NCBI GenBank assembly: GCA_029237695.1
Contig: CM055266.1
Location: 112,237,370-112,301,369 of the forward strand
DNA from: Conchocele bisecta
Lineage: Eukaryota; Mollusca; Bivalvia; Lucinida; Thyasiridae
Reading direction: 5' to 3'
DNA: 64,000 nucleotides
In this document: in pieces, positions 19,859 through 32,236 of the stretch
Position numbering within the stretch: position 1 is the stretch's first letter
Layout: every line of letters begins with the position of its first letter
Program-made: the position numbers and the translations under genes
The notes under the pieces: generated by a model
Databases searched by the model: none
Seen by the model: only the letters and a program-made list of their open reading frames with translations
Told to the model about the DNA's origin: nothing

Positions 19859-20139
19859 GTAAGATCAAATATCTTATAAGTGCTATATCGGATTTGAAAG
19901 CCTTTCTTAAAGACAATTGGATATTACGATTATGACGGTTTTCGAATAATGTTTCACATAAATAAAGTAAAAAAGTAACATTGTCATACTCCACCTATTG
20001 TGAAACTGGTAAAATATCGCCGACTACTATACCGCGTTGTTGTTGCCACCGGAGCGTGCTGGCTCTGGATCACAGGCACTGTGTGGTAGGAACGAGAAAA
20101 GCCTCTTTAAAGCATACACAATTTTACTCTGATATTAAA

Positions 20140-20372
20140 TATATAGAAGGTAGGAAACTCGCCATCTTTTCAACCAACGGAAGTGAATTATTTACCTTGG
20201 ACCCCGTTCGCTAATTCAGTAATTGTAAAGCGCGAGAAGGCCGGGGCCCTACTAGTCTTTGCGCGCGTTACAATTACATGTACTGTTTTAGCGAGCCCGG
20301 CCCAATGTACACTAGTGCCACTTCCATTGGTTGGAAAGATGGCGAGTGTCCTACCTTCTATAGATATTTAAT
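20140..20372. mobile_element. Palindromic MITE-like element
   Basis: TAGAAGGTAGGAAACTCGCC at the left and GGCGAGTGTCCTACCTTCTA at the right form inverted ends, with further pairing inside (CAACCAACGGAAGTG/CACTTCCATTGGTTG). A half copy lies at 21395-21505. Confidence 0.7.
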
Positions 20373-20693
20373 ATTTAATAGCAGATTAAAATTAGTTATG
20401 ATTTAAAGAGCGCTTTGTCGTTCATACAACAAAGTGCCTGTGCTCTGGATAACGGACGGTGATAAGGTCATCGGTTCATTTCAACATTATTGTTGAATAA
20501 ACTCTATATATCTGCATGTCGCGTGACACGGGATTTCTTGAAGATTATTGATTCACGTATAATTGTGTGCTTGTAGTGTATTGTACTGTATTGTATTGTG
20601 TTGTATTCGTATTCAGGTTGTCCGTTTTAGCGGGGTTTCAATGCAACATATTCGATGTCTCACTATAATACATTTACCTGTGTACATCTTACC

Positions 20694-21198
20694 TTTAAAG
20701 GTACATGCCCACGCACTAGCAACAAACTGTTATTTATATCAGAGACATCATCTGAGGCATTTTCTGACAAAATAAACATTCATTCACCATTACCGCACGC
20801 ACTGATTGGTATTGCTATACATTTTATATCGGACTAAATTTCCACACTGATATCAGGGACGATAATCGTGTTTCCTTAAAATGTTAAACGGACATTACTA
20901 TTTTTGCTCTGTATTTATTTTTCGTTGTTCAATAATCATACTTTATAATCTGTCGATAATATTATGTTTTTCAAGCGACGCATTTGATTAGTATAAATAA
21001 CTAAAACAGATCAACCCTCATTTGCATATGAAAATAGATTGACACCACCGCGCGTCAATATCAATAAAAATAATTATTACCTTCTGTATAGCGGTCAATT
21101 GTAATGTTTGGAACTGGTGGAATAGTTACACAATTATACACTTATTTAATTCCTATAAAGAACATGTTGTGCCTACTGAGTGGGCATGTACCTTTAAT
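20694..21198. mobile_element. MITE-like element with TTTAAAGGTACATGCCCAC ends
   Basis: The left end TTTAAAGGTACATGCCCAC returns as GTGGGCATGTACCTTTAA-like wording at 21181-21197. The interior is AT-rich and non-coding. Single-ended relatives start near 61150 and 63897, and a diverged one near 57613. Confidence 0.6.
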
Positions 21199-21394
21199 AA
21201 CCGGGCGTATGATGCATTTTGTGGAAATATCCTCGTTCGTGTCCCATGCGGAGTTATACGTGTCCATTTTATTAGCGGTGCAATATCGGTTAGCAGACAT
21301 GTTAGCCATATGCTCACCAAGCAGGTACTGGGCATCATAGGCATTTTGTGGTATGAACGAGAAAAGCCTCCGTAAATCATACCCAATTGTATTC

Positions 21395-21505
21395 TGATAT
21401 TAAATATCTAGAAGGTAGGACACTCGCCATCTTTTCAACCAAAGGAAGTGGATTATTTACCTTGGGCCCGGCTCGTTAATTCAGTAATTGTAACGCGCCA
21501 GTAGG
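21395..21505. repeat. Half copy of the 20140-20372 element
   Basis: TAGAAGGTAGGACACTCGCC and the following CATCTTTTCAACCAAAGGAA match the left arm of the 20140 element, ending near the TAATTGTAACGCGCC point. Only one arm is present. Confidence 0.65.
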
Positions 21506-22015
21506 ATAAACCCTTTTTCATACAAGGGGACAACTGTCGGTCGACTGCATTGGAAGGCGTGATGTGTTTTCCCAGGGGATAAAGGTCTGTGTGTGTTTTA
21601 GGCCAGTGCATAGCTAATATTTTGCGTAGTCTGCGCTGTTCTATGTACTGTGTCCTAGTGTTCAATGTAGTAATACACTAACCGTCGGGGCAAGCTAATA
21701 TCACGTAAAAGTTCGTAGTGTTATTTCTTGTTATCTCCGTTAATGACCACGAAATCGGGACGGTAGCGAATAAGCCTGGGCATTATATTTTCATTGCATG
21801 GTTTATGTATGGCGATGCGGGCTGTTTCGTTGTCTATTAAATGGCCATCCTTTGCTTTCGAGACCAGCCTGCATCATATAGCGTTTAGTTTTCTGGACCT
21901 ATGTTGTGTGTCTTCTCCGTGTAGTGTTGGATATGGATGTCTGGGTGGAGTTAGTGTGTGTGTACTGAGCATGCTTGGAGTAGTAGCCAAATATAGGGAG
22001 CAGAATATAGCCAGG

Positions 22016-22244
22016 GGGCCGTTTCTAAACTTCTTACGACTAAAATGTTCGTAAGTGCAAAATGATGATAGCCTGTAAATTTCACATTAACAGTGTTTTT
22101 TTGTAAATAATTATTGGATTGACATTTATTGAGCATAGACTGCATATGCAGCCTATGCTCAATAAATGTAAATTCATCAATTGAAATTTACAGACTATCC
22201 TAAAATTGCACATTTTAGTCGTACGAAGTTTAGTGAAACGACCC
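22016..22244. mobile_element. MITE with CGTTTCACTAAACTTCGTACGA-type ends, copy 1
   Basis: The ends GGGGCCGTTTCTAAACTTC and CGAAGTTTAGTGAAACGACC are inverted repeats, and the centre (TTTATTGAGCATAGACTGCA and complement) is a second stem. Copies: 24169-24394 and 50691-50844; one end near 61415. Confidence 0.75.
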
Positions 22245-22377
22245 TCCGGTATATATTTGCGTAAAGCGCATTTATTTGTCCATTGTACCGACATGTCACC
22301 TGATGAATGCAAAACGTGCGTACGTTCTTTTCGTGGGTTTTCCCACATACAATGGTGTCGGCTAACGCTTTCCAAAC

Positions 22378-22449
22378 AAATTGCTATGGCATTACCATCT
22401 CCATATTCAGTCAAATTGCTATGGCATTACCATCTCCATATTCAGTCAA
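22378..22449. repeat. Perfect tandem duplication of about 35 bp
   Basis: TTGCTATGGCATTACCATCT followed by CCATATTCAGTCAAA occurs twice in direct succession with no difference, suggesting a recent slippage duplication. Confidence 0.8.
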
Positions 22450-23507
22450 ATTTTCCTGATGTTTGTGCTGGCAAAATGTCATAACGTTCTGACGTCAGTA
22501 AGTGACGTAAATTGTGTGATGCTACATTGTATGACATCACATGCGTGTTTGCAACGTCACATTAGTTTCGTATAATGCTGCGCAGCTGGTAGTGTAAACA
22601 AAATGGCGAGCAACATACTCAAGGTGTGGGCATGGCGTCATGTTTTTTGATATGTTTACCGTAGATTTCCTTTAATATCTCTCTAATGGAATGACATATT
22701 TTTATGAAATATACTGCAGCAAATGCGGTACACTTTGCCCTTTATTGTATAGGCGGCTTTTATCTCATAATACTGTCGTTTTGACGAAGAATCGGTTACC
22801 GTAAATGTAAATAAAAACTAGAGCACGTGAATGTAAGAAATAAACGGTACTTGATTCTTTGTGAAATTTATAAGTTGTTGTACATAACTTTCAGAGCACC
22901 CATTAAACACATATGCCATCGTATTTGGTGCGCTACATATCATCAAAATCCGTCCGTTTGTTAGGAAGATTTTAATTAAAAAATCTACTGTAAAAATGAC
23001 GTCACAGATTCCGTATATTCGGAAAATCGGGTTCGGAAACCACGTGATCCCACACCTTGATACTGGATCAGCAAAGCAAAATTGGTATTAAACTTGAAGC
23101 AGAACTATCCAGTGACAATCATAGCAGGCTAGTTTCTTCGTTTAAAAGTTAATTTAGTAAATTTTTATAACACAGCTATTCCATCATCAGGGTCTGAGGA
23201 TTTTACACATTTCGACTATATTCGGAATAACTTTTTACCAAACTATCGGAATGTGATAAAATTGTGCCACAGTGTAGCAATTAATCAGCTTGTTTATTCC
23301 AAAATCCACATAGTTTATTATGACGTACGCATGGCTAAATTTGACGTGAATTGCGCATTAGCCGATGCGCAGAATTAGCCGACATGACAGTACATGTAGT
23401 CGGTATATAGCACATGGTCATAGCTTGACATTGTGGATTTTGGTTTCTGGAAACAGGAAGAAACATTCTTGTGATTCCGGCATTCATAGAGGATTTGCTA
23501 TGTAAAA

Positions 23508-23890
23508 CAGGGGCGGATCTGGAGAGGGATTCCGGGGTTGCATACCCCCACCCCCCCCCCACCCCCGTTCAGCTACGGAGTTTACATATATCACAGTTTA
23601 CCACCAGTTGAGAGTCTGAATTTAAATGCCGTAAAACACAGGAAAGTGCTTTTCGAAGAGCTCGAAAATATGACAACCCCCTAGTTGCATGAGTTACCTT
23701 TCGCAACTAGGGGGTTGTCCTATTTTCGAGCTCTTCGAAATGCACTTTCGTGTGTTTTACGGCATTTAAATTCAGATTCCAACTGGTGGTAAACTGTGAT
23801 CTATGCAAACTCCGTTGCTGAACGGGGTGGGGAGGGGGGGGGGGCAACCCCGGAACGCTTCCACCCCCACCCCCTCCAGATCTTCCCCTG
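23508..23890. mobile_element. hAT-like MITE (CAGGGGCGGATC ends), copy 1, palindromic
   Basis: Starts with CAGGGGCGGATCTGGAG and ends with CTCCAGATCTTCCCCTG. CAGGGG termini of this kind are typical of hAT elements. The interior is a large inverted duplication around 23690 (CAACTAGGGGGTTGTC), each half with GGCATTTAAATTCAGA and long C or G runs. Other members: 26779-27063, 48816-49112, 60865-61087. Confidence 0.7.
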
Positions 23891-24168
23891 GACTCCGGAA
23901 CATTCCGGTTAAAGGCACTTGGTCTGAAATATGTATCGAACATGGTGAAACGGGTTAGGAAAATATGGTTTAATTTAGATTTCTATTGTATTTCTGAAGT
24001 ACCTTTTATACATGTAATATTTAAAAATAGTTTTCATATGCAGTTATGTCAGTATTAGGTAATATAAATAAAATACTTTGGTTCTCAAGTACTGGGTTTG
24101 CGGAATGTGACGCGCGAGGGCGGATATTTTTGTAATACATGTTATTTGTTTGAGATGTTCGTCGCCTG

Positions 24169-24394
24169 GGGCCCGTTTCACTAAACTTCGTACGGCTAAA
24201 TGTTCGTAAGTGCACATTTAGCATCGTCTGGAAATTTCAATTGATGGATTTACATTTATTGAGCAGTCTATGCTAAAAAAATGTAAATCCAATAATTATT
24301 TACCAGAAAACATTGCTAATGTGATATTTACAGACTATCAACATTTTGCACTTACGAACATTTTAGTCGTACGAAGTTTAGTGAAACGGCCCCC
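24169..24394. mobile_element. MITE of the 22016 family, copy 2
   Basis: GGGGCCCGTTTCACTAAACT at the left and AGTTTAGTGAAACGGCCCCC-type wording at the right; inner stem around the ATTTATTGAGCAGTCTATGC region is shorter than in copy 1. Confidence 0.75.
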
Positions 24395-24529
24395 AGATGC
24401 GTATATGTTGTATAAAACCACTATAACCTCTTTACACGTGAACAATCACCAGCCTTTCATCAGATATTTAACATATCCAAGGTGCATGATCACGTGGTTA
24501 CAACAACAACAATGCCGCCCATTCCAAAG

Positions 24530-24795
24530 TAAGTATTATTTTCCTTAATAGACAACGGATTTTGATGAAATTTGGCGCAGCAAACGCGTCTTCATGAGCT
24601 GCATTTGGTGGTCTAGGGAGTTTGGCACAGACTTATGTCGTTTTTGCGAAAAATCGATTCTTCGCAAAAACGACAGAGGTTTGGGCGAAAATACAGAGAC
24701 CACCAAATACAGCTTAACACGACGCGTTTGATGCGCCATATTTCATCAAAATCCGTTACGTAATAAGGACACTATAAAAGAATACGTACTTTGAA
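24530..24795. repeat. Foldback repeat, inverted copy of 20-300
   Basis: Matches the reverse complement of the window start, including GATGCGCCATATTTCATCAA near 24730 and CACGTGATCAT nearby. Internally palindromic. Confidence 0.75.
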
Positions 24796-25204
24796 TCGGT
24801 ACTTGTTGTTGTTGGTAGTACCACGTGATCATACACCTTGATATCGTTGCATGATAGTGTTTTATTGATCATGTTGCGAATTTACAGTACGATTTTATTT
24901 CTCCATGACGATAAAATGCTTGCCGCGCAGGGATCTTTCTGACGCGGCGATATCTGAGAACCAAAGTACTTTGTATGACCTTATAAAGCATGTTTATCAA
25001 TGTCTCTGATTACGTACGTACTTGAATATAGTCGTGTGAGATTGATTATTGTATGTCATTTACTGTGCATGTAAGACAAAACCCCGTATTGAATATCTGA
25101 GACATGGTCTGAGACTCCGTACCTTTATAAGAGCACGGCGCGAAGGGTTAAACATTGTTTGTTTGCACATTCACGGACAGACCTCGGCAGATTAACCATT
25201 TCAC

Positions 25205-25425
25205 CAATAAATAACTGGAATGGATTTTGAAATGTTAATTTTGGAACCCATTCCAATCATCACAAACTGATTTTCAGACCAGGTGTTTTTGTTTTCAAAA
25301 TTATGAATATTAATTTCAAAAAGTGCAGATTCTGATGAGACGGCTCGTCACGAGCCGGCTCATCTGGATCTTCACTTTTTGCCATTACCACTATACAGGC
25401 CTGTGGTATTGAACGGGTTAAGGGG
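25205..25425. repeat. Dispersed repeat, second copy at 31918-32150
   Basis: AACTGGAATGGATT, ACTGATTTTCAGAC, GATGAGACGGCTCGTCA and ACCACTATACA occur in the same order in both places. The GACGGCTCGTCACGAGCCGG segment forms a short hairpin. Type of element unknown. Confidence 0.6.
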
Positions 25426-26059
25426 GTGCGTACGCACCCGTCTCACCCCTCATGCTCTGCGTACGGGCCTGAAAAGTATAGAGAATACCAGGCTAGTGTC
25501 TTTTGTTATCAGGTTTATTTGACAAGGCTAGGGAACGCGTAGGAATTCCGAGGCTCGCCGAGGAATTCCTACCGTTTCCGAGCCGAGCTGGATGAAATTG
25601 ATTTGAATTGAATTGGTTTTCGTTGAAAATAACGCGGACTTGTTTCCGTGATATAATTTCACTGACGTCAAAAGGTAACATCATTTGGCGCCGATTGACA
25701 AATAGAATGTTAGTTTTCAATTCATTGTGAACCGGATATTCGTATCAATGCTTGTTATAGCAATATGTTATCAGTCAGTGCGTATTCGGCCAATACAAAG
25801 CTCGTTACCTGACAAAGTAAGATGTACTATTCACATACACAGCCGCCTGTGTTGCCCAGGTTAGCAACGCTTCTGAACATCGCAATCAATCAAGCAATTG
25901 ATTGTCTGAGCCTCAGCTGTAGCACAGCTCAGGCTCAGCCAATCAAGTTGACTCAAGTACTGTTTTCAAGTACTTTTAATAAGAAAATGACAATTATTGG
26001 CAATATTGACACAGGCAGCAGTGTATGGTACAATCGGAGAATGAAATCGTCACCTACTG

Positions 26060-26312
26060 AAGTCGGAGACTAGGCGAGTATCGTGCCTGTTATCTGCGAC
26101 GTTGTCGTACGGCATACTATGGACGTTGTGAAGGACCTTGTGCCGTAGTTTGGGTGTATGGTCTTTGGGCTCAATGGAATAATCCTTGCCGTCATGGGCG
26201 AACCGACCAACCTGGACAAGTAGAATAAAGTATGTATATGTCTGTGACTGCGCAGGCAGATCTGGGTTTGCACTGGTCGCATATTCCATAAGCCCCATTT
26301 CTCCAGTCACGA
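26060..26312. repeat. Member of the ACTGGAGAAATGGGGCTTATG family
   Basis: Ends with CATAAGCCCCATTTCTCCAGTCAC. Related segments: 27220-27435, 41203-41432, 50200-50935 (with insertions) and 58540-58705. Full copies start with GTGACTGGAGAAATGGGGCT-like wording and end with its complement, so the family is MITE-like. Confidence 0.6.
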
Positions 26313-26778
26313 TATATTATATGTATGTAGCTGTCACTTGTGCGGTATGACTAAAATGCGCATTGGAGTTTTATATATATAAAACGTTAAATGTATTTGT
26401 TTCTTCTTATATATAATATACTGTTACATATTTATAATATACATTTAAGTCAATGTAAATGTGCACTTGTAACGTACAGTTTGTATCAATATTAGAAAAA
26501 TTCCTACCGACAAATATAATATTTCCGCGGAGTATTAGACTTATGGGATATGTGACAAGTGTAACTCCTGATCAAATATTACGCTCGTTTTTGCCACCAC
26601 GTTATGCCACAGCCTTTACGTTACATACACGACGTCGGTAAACTGTCACAAATTCCATAAGTCACCCCCCCCCCCCCCCCTCCCCCTAGTCACTGTCTAA
26701 GTCGTCGTGCCTGCCAGGATGTTCGGTTTATACATATTCCTGGAATATATTGCACACACAGGTGCAAGACTAGGACCT

Positions 26779-27063
26779 CAGGGGCGGATCCAACATTTGG
26801 GTAACGAGGGGGAGGGTTGTCCTGTTGTCGAAAGCGAGTATGCTAGGTGTCCAGGCCCCCCCCCCCCCCCCCCCTCCCCCCCCCCCCCCCCCCTCTCCAC
26901 CCATCGGAAAACAATATTGAAATCTAGATGTCCAGAAATGCAATTTCCTGTCTTTTATGGCATTTAAATTCAGACTCCAACTGGCGGTAAACTGTGATCT
27001 ATGTAACCTCCGTGACGAAACGGGGGGTTTGCAACCCTGGACCCACATCCAGATCCGCCCCTG
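26779..27063. mobile_element. hAT-like MITE, copy 2, with long poly-C runs
   Basis: CAGGGGCGGATCCAAC at the left and CAGATCCGCCCCTG at the right. The interior includes C runs of 15-20 bp around 26860-26895 and the family wording GGCATTTAAATTCAGACTCC. No clear 8-bp target duplication is visible. Confidence 0.7.
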
Positions 27064-27664
27064 GGCCGATGTCCCAAAAATGACCAAAAAAATAACCCCA
27101 CCCAACAATGTCCATGCCATACATTCTAATTCGTATTTGATGTATAACATTAGTACATTGTTGGGTGGGGTAACCGTTGGGAATTAACCATATTCCACTT
27201 GTGTTTGCACACCTTGCCGACTACCCATGTGTTTCGCGACCAGTGCAGATCCATATCAGCCTGTGCATCCGCACAGTCTGATCAGGATCTGCACTGTTCC
27301 TGATTCCATCAATGAAACCCGTAGCATGCTTCCAACACGCAATACATATCTTTGCCAGGATACAGGAGTTTGCTACTTGATCAGAAACAACACTGGTCAC
27401 AGATCCCATAAGCCCAATTTATCCAGTCCTAGCCTTATATAACTCGCACTGCGTACCAGCAATAATATTCGGGTTAGGCATATATAATATTCTTGGAGTA
27501 TTACACCTGACACTCACCAAGTAGCACGGGGGTTGGAGGTTCTCACAGCGCACCATGACATCGGCCCCGGGATCGGCATCCCGCAATTGATAGAAGGCAT
27601 AATCCTATAATATAAAGTGTTCTATGTCAGACATTTCAGGCAAATAAAGGGCAGCTTAAGCATA

Positions 27665-28060
27665 CTCGTACATATGCGAAAATACGGAGCCCCGCAGGGG
27701 ACATGGATTTTTGCATTAATTCGTTCCCACGAATTAACAATTCGTTCCCTCAATTTAACATTGCGTTACCACGAAATAACAATTCTTTCCCACGGGAACG
27801 AATTGTTAATTCGTGGGAACGAATTATTATATCGTGGGAACGAATTGTTAATTCGTGGGAACGAATTGTTAAATTGAGGGAACTAATTGTCATTTCGTGG
27901 GAACGAATTGTTAATTCGATCGAATTGGTAATTCGAGGGAACGAATTGTTATATCGTGGGTACGAATTGTTTATTCGAGGGAACGAATTGTTAAATTGAG
28001 GGAACGAATTGTTATTTCGTGGGAACGAATTAATGACAAAAAATCCATACCCCCTACAGT
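27665..28060. mobile_element. Palindromic 21-bp minisatellite element, copy 1
   Basis: Starts by CGGAGCCCCGCAGGGGACAT, then a 21-bp minisatellite built of CGTGGGAACGAATTGTTAATT variants, first in one orientation and then inverted around 27795, so the block folds on itself. Copies: 51500-51775, 57060-57445 and 59705-60060. Open frames (NSFPRINNSFPQF-like) follow from the 21-bp period and are not genes. Confidence 0.8.
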
Positions 28061-28769
28061 TGTACGTACATGCGACATGGTTGACATGATTGCGATGAAA
28101 TACTAGATGCGGGCAGTAAAGCTGCAAAAACACCGTACCGTCCATATGCTATGGATGGTGCTGCAGTTTTGCAGAGTTACTTCCCGCAACTAGGTCCATT
28201 ACTAGAGTTAACGAGGATGCTAAAATACATCGTCGGCTAGATTTAATGGTACAGTGGAATCTCTCTAAACCGAACACCAAAAAAACACCTATTATCTTAT
28301 GTTTCATGAGTTTATTGGTAATTTATCTCAGGTGATAATGTCTGTTTGTGATCGCACAACTATGGCTCAGAATGATAAAATGCTTGATTTACAGTGAAAC
28401 CTCTATAGGCTGGACACCCTGAAAGATTTCACTGTATGAATGTTCAGCCATTTGTCTACACAATATTCAATGCTTTTGCATTGCCAGCGATTTCATTTGT
28501 ATCTAAATCATTTTGTGTGTGTAGTTCTTGACTTGGCACCATGATAACCATGTCTGAAAAGCGTTAACTGAAAAGAATGTGTTTCCTCTCTTTCTACATC
28601 GTTTGTGGCAAGAACATAACGGTCATTTGCACACGATAATGGTTGGAACCCTTTCAAGCTAATACAATATACACATTTAAGGAATAAAACCATGGGCTGT
28701 TGTGTTTTCTGGGGTGCAATACATTTGGTCCGTTGAAAGTGCGTGGAGTCCACAGACTGCATTTCTGAT

Positions 28770-29075
28770 ATATAACCAATTAACCGGTTGGGTGGGGGCT
28801 GGGAGGCGCGGCGGCCCCCAAAGAGCAAGCGACATGGGTGCTTCGAGAAAGGGGGCTGGGAGGCACGGCGGCCCCCAAAGAGCTGGTGCATTCGCCCCCA
28901 CCCCCCCCCCCCTCCCCCCTGCTGCGTTCCCGTGTGGTAGTAGCGTGTGGCGGCCGAGCGGCCCCCAAAGAGCTGGTGCGTTCGCCCCCCCCCCCCTGCT
29001 GCGTTCCCGTGTGGTAGTAGCGTGCGGCGGCCGAGCGGCGCCCAAAGAGCTGGTGCATTCGCCCTCCCTGTTGCT
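28770..29075. repeat. GC-rich tandem repeats
   Basis: GGCGGCCCCCAAAGAGC occurs at least five times; in the right part the unit is about 80-95 bp and includes GTGCATTCGCCCCCCC, GCTGCGTTCCCGTGTGG and TAGTAGCGTG. C runs vary in length between copies. Long frames on both strands here come from high GC content. Confidence 0.75.
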
Positions 29076-29429
29076 GGTTTATGTACATTAGTTTAGCTTT
29101 CTGCAAAAATATAGTTTCATCAAAACTTACAATGTTTAGTCTTGTCATTGCTGTAATTAATTAATTTTGCATGCACACCTTTGCAATTTTATAATGTTTG
29201 CTCGATTTTCATTTGATGAATTAGACCAGATAATACAATAGTAGTCGAACTGAGGCTGTATATAAGCTTTGTAAAATAGCAATATATGCTCTACAAAGAG
29301 GAAATAGCTAATTTCTGATAGCAACTTAGCTACGAGGAGACTGTTTTAGAAACAAAGTCAAAATGGTCATTCCAAAGCAGATTTTCATTAATTGTTAGTC
29401 CAAGGGTTTTATCGCCAGTAGTGACTTCC

Positions 29430-30720
29430 AAATTTATATCATTATATGTCAAGTGAATTTCATTTTTATCCAGTATTGTTCTTCTCTGCCTGGTTGAAAT
29501 AAGCATTACTATACTATTGTTTTGCTAGTATTTAAAAGCATACCATTTGTTTCGCACCACAGTTTCAGTTGATTTAATGCAATTTGCAAATTTTAGATTC
29601 TACCTCATTAATTTTACTCTGGCTATCATAAATGGTTGTGTCATTAGCATATAAATCGGATTCTGTAGCAGACTCAGACATCACAGCAGACAGATCATTA
29701 ATAAATAATAAAAATAATGTCAGACCTAGTATAGACCCCTGGGGCATGCCGCATGTAATAAACATATCTTCTGACTTTGCACCATTAACCGAAGTTACCT
29801 ATTTTCTTTGCTTCAAATATGACTTAAACCACATTAATGTTTTATCACTAAATCGGTAGCAGCTAAGCTTTTGCAAGAGGATATCATGATCTAACATGTC
29901 GAATGCCTTTCGAAAATTAACCATTACACACCCAGCTAATGTTCCATCATTTAATGCATTTATCAATTTTTCTATCATTAGTATTAGAGCCGATTCTGTT
30001 GAGAGGTTGCGCCGAAAACCACTTTGCGATTTATGTAATAAATTGTAGTTACTAAAACAAATCTGTCATATGTGTAAATTTGTATTTCTATTTGTTTTTC
30101 AATTAATTTTGATAATGTGGGTAGTATTGATATTGGCCAATAGTTATTTACTTCGTCCTTTGCGCCGCTCTTAAATAACGGAGTTACCTTTGCATTTTTC
30201 GATACATCCGGGAAAGTACCAGTAGCTATGCTTTTGTTAACGATAATGCTTACGCTTTTAGCTATCACATTTGCAGAAACCTTTAAAAGTCGCGGTCCTA
30301 TATTGTTTAGACCTGTACTGCAGCGTTGGAAACATCAAGACGAGACAAAAAAAATCGAACATAATGTTCACTTACTTCCAGAATTTCGTAAACAATGTCA
30401 TTTGGTATTCTGGAATTTATGAAATTGCGCAGCCCTTCAAAGGTTGATGGCTGAATCGGACCCTTTAGTGTTGATGCAACATTAACAAAATAGGTATTAA
30501 ATAAATTTGCCATATCATCAATATTGGAAATTGATTCATTTTCGTAATTTTTCTCACCGAGTACTCCACCGCTCTCACGCAAATTCTGTGATGCACCATA
30601 TTCCTTAAATATTTTCCAAATTGTCCTCGGATAATCTTTATCAGTTTCTATGTTACGAGTATAAGTTTCCTTTTTTATAATAAAAGAGACTGATGAATCG
30701 ACGAACGAATGAACACCAGA
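29430..30720 (-). pseudogene. LINE reverse transcriptase fragment
   Basis: Remnant of a non-LTR retrotransposon. Reading leftward: a segment with DDMANLFNTYFVNVAS (about 30520), KVTPLFKSGAKDEVNNYWPISIL (about 30190), which is the usual start of the fingers/palm, then GMPQGSILG and FLLFINDL (about 29745), then LYANDTTIY (about 29650), then a thumb-like stretch with GLTINENLLWNDH (about 29380). The catalytic YADD box reads YAND, so one catalytic Asp is lost. Frames change between blocks, and the 5' part (endonuclease) is missing. It lies in the presumed intron just downstream of the exon candidate at 30775, in the same orientation as that gene. Confidence 0.85.
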
Positions 30721-30774
30721 GGACTAAAACAACGCATTTTTTCTTAAATAAGTTCGAAAAAATAGTACGCTTAC

Positions 30775-31106
30775 CCTAGCTGCCTTGCTGTCGTACTTCA
30801 CAAATTGCCCGTCTCGTATCAAAGTTACCGGTGCATGCGCCAACTGCTTCCGGTTTAGTTTCAGGTTCAGTTTCATCTTTTTGCCCTCGACGATAAAAGC
30901 GAACGTCATTTTCTCCGGGAAGTCGAACTGTTTGCGAACATCAAACACGACGCTTATTATTTTGGCATTTGCCTCTGTGATATTAATTTGCGCCGAGCCA
31001 GGTGGGTGACGTCGATTCCGTACGTGGACGTTGTCTGGCACATGGTATACGTAGTCTGGGTCTGGGCTTCGTCGTAGTCTACCCTTAATATGCCTAACAT
31101 ACGTCT
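30775..31106 (-). CDS. Internal exon candidate, metalloprotease propeptide-like
   Basis: A 332-bp segment, more GC-rich than its flanks and open for 110 codons on the minus strand. It follows GTGTCTTTCAG (a good acceptor) and ends before GTAAGC (donor), phases 1 and 0. The protein has DYVYHVPDNV, VVFDVRKQFDFPEKMTFAF, then KMKLNLKLNRK, APVTLIRDGQ and FVKYDS. A beta-rich stretch with alternating E/K-L-x-L-x-L and a later APV...DG pattern fits the propeptide of M12B metalloproteases. With 19122-19242 on the same strand it could belong to one gene; the phases do not join directly (0 then 1), so at least one exon would lie between. Family call is tentative. Confidence 0.45.
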
Positions 31107-31369
31107 CTGAAAGACACATATCAGTACAAGCCGGATTGTTCCTGGTTCCATAAACGAACGATTGCCTATAATGTACACGTGGTTTTGACATCATTTTCGT
31201 TTTTATAATTAGAAAACGATGTGTTCGTTGGTTTAAACGACGTGTCACCTTTAAACCAACGAAATGTTTTCTAATTAAAAACAACGGAAGCAATGTCAAA
31301 ACGATGCTTTGAAAGAAACGACAGTCGTTTAAAACGGTGAAATCCGGGTATTAAACGAATATACATGTA

Positions 31370-31800
31370 TAATTCCAGCACAAAAATATTTGCACAATTC
31401 CCTAACATTTGATTGGCCCGTAGCAAGTCTCTGTCCAAAATGTATATCGCAGTAAACTCCCACGCCGAACTACTTTCCGTAACCGTGAGGCGCAGTTAAA
31501 ATAATTCTTAAACGGAAAACAAAATAAACACATTTTCTTGATGAATTTATTTCAAATGCTGGAATTATAAGGAATGAATGGCCTTTTTGTGGAATTTATC
31601 GGGGATATAAACTTGGAAAAGTCGCGGGAGTACTGGACGAGGCCATAAAAAATTACAATTTTCGAGAAAAAAATCTTCTTTTTTTTTTCTTTTTTTTTCT
31701 CGAAAATTGTAATTTTTTATCGCTTCGTCCAGTATTCCCGCGACTTTTCAAAGTTTATGCCCCGATAAATTCCTCAAAAAGGCCATTCATTCCTATAATC
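31370..31800. repeat. Palindromic repeat, second copy at 52110-52475
   Basis: ATTCCAGCACAAAAATATTT at 31373 and GGAATGAATGGCCTTTTTG near 31570 with its complement CAAAAAGGCCATTCATTCC near 31775 define an inverted structure with an AAAAAAGAAAAAAAA-type centre. The same blocks occur in 52110-52475. Confidence 0.7.
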
Positions 31801-31917
31801 ATTTTTACGTACAAAAATACGATCGGCAATCGTTTCTATGCATATCGTTGTGCAAAACGATCGTTTCAGTGTGTTCTCTATTCGTTTTCGTTTGGGAACG
31901 TTACTCCTTTCACCCCT

Positions 31918-32150
31918 AAGTAACTGGAATGGATTGTTATACATGTATTTAATTTTCGGACCAATCCAATCGTCACAAAATGATTTTCAGACTAGTCCAT
32001 TTATGAAAAGAGGGTGTTTTTGTTGTCGAAATATGAAAATTACTTGCAAAAAGTGTAGATCTTGATGAGACGGCTCGTCAAAAGCCAGCGCATCTGGATC
32101 TACACCTTTTGCCAATACCACTATACATACCTGTGGGGTTGAAAGGGTTA
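31918..32150. repeat. Dispersed repeat, copy of 25205-25425
   Basis: Same ordered motifs as the 25205 copy, ending with ACCACTATACATACCTGTGG and GGGTTAA. Confidence 0.6.
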
Positions 32151-32236
32151 AAAAATTCTGCGCTGTAATATAGTCGAACAGTCACCTCTATACCAAGCCT
32201 CTCTCAACAGCCACAGATACCAGACAAAATATCACC

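Noticed and set aside
28508..29148. Frames of about 125 codons on both strands in GC-rich repeats
   Set aside because: They consist of the tandem GGCGGCCCCCAAAGAGC repeat translated; no independent protein signal.
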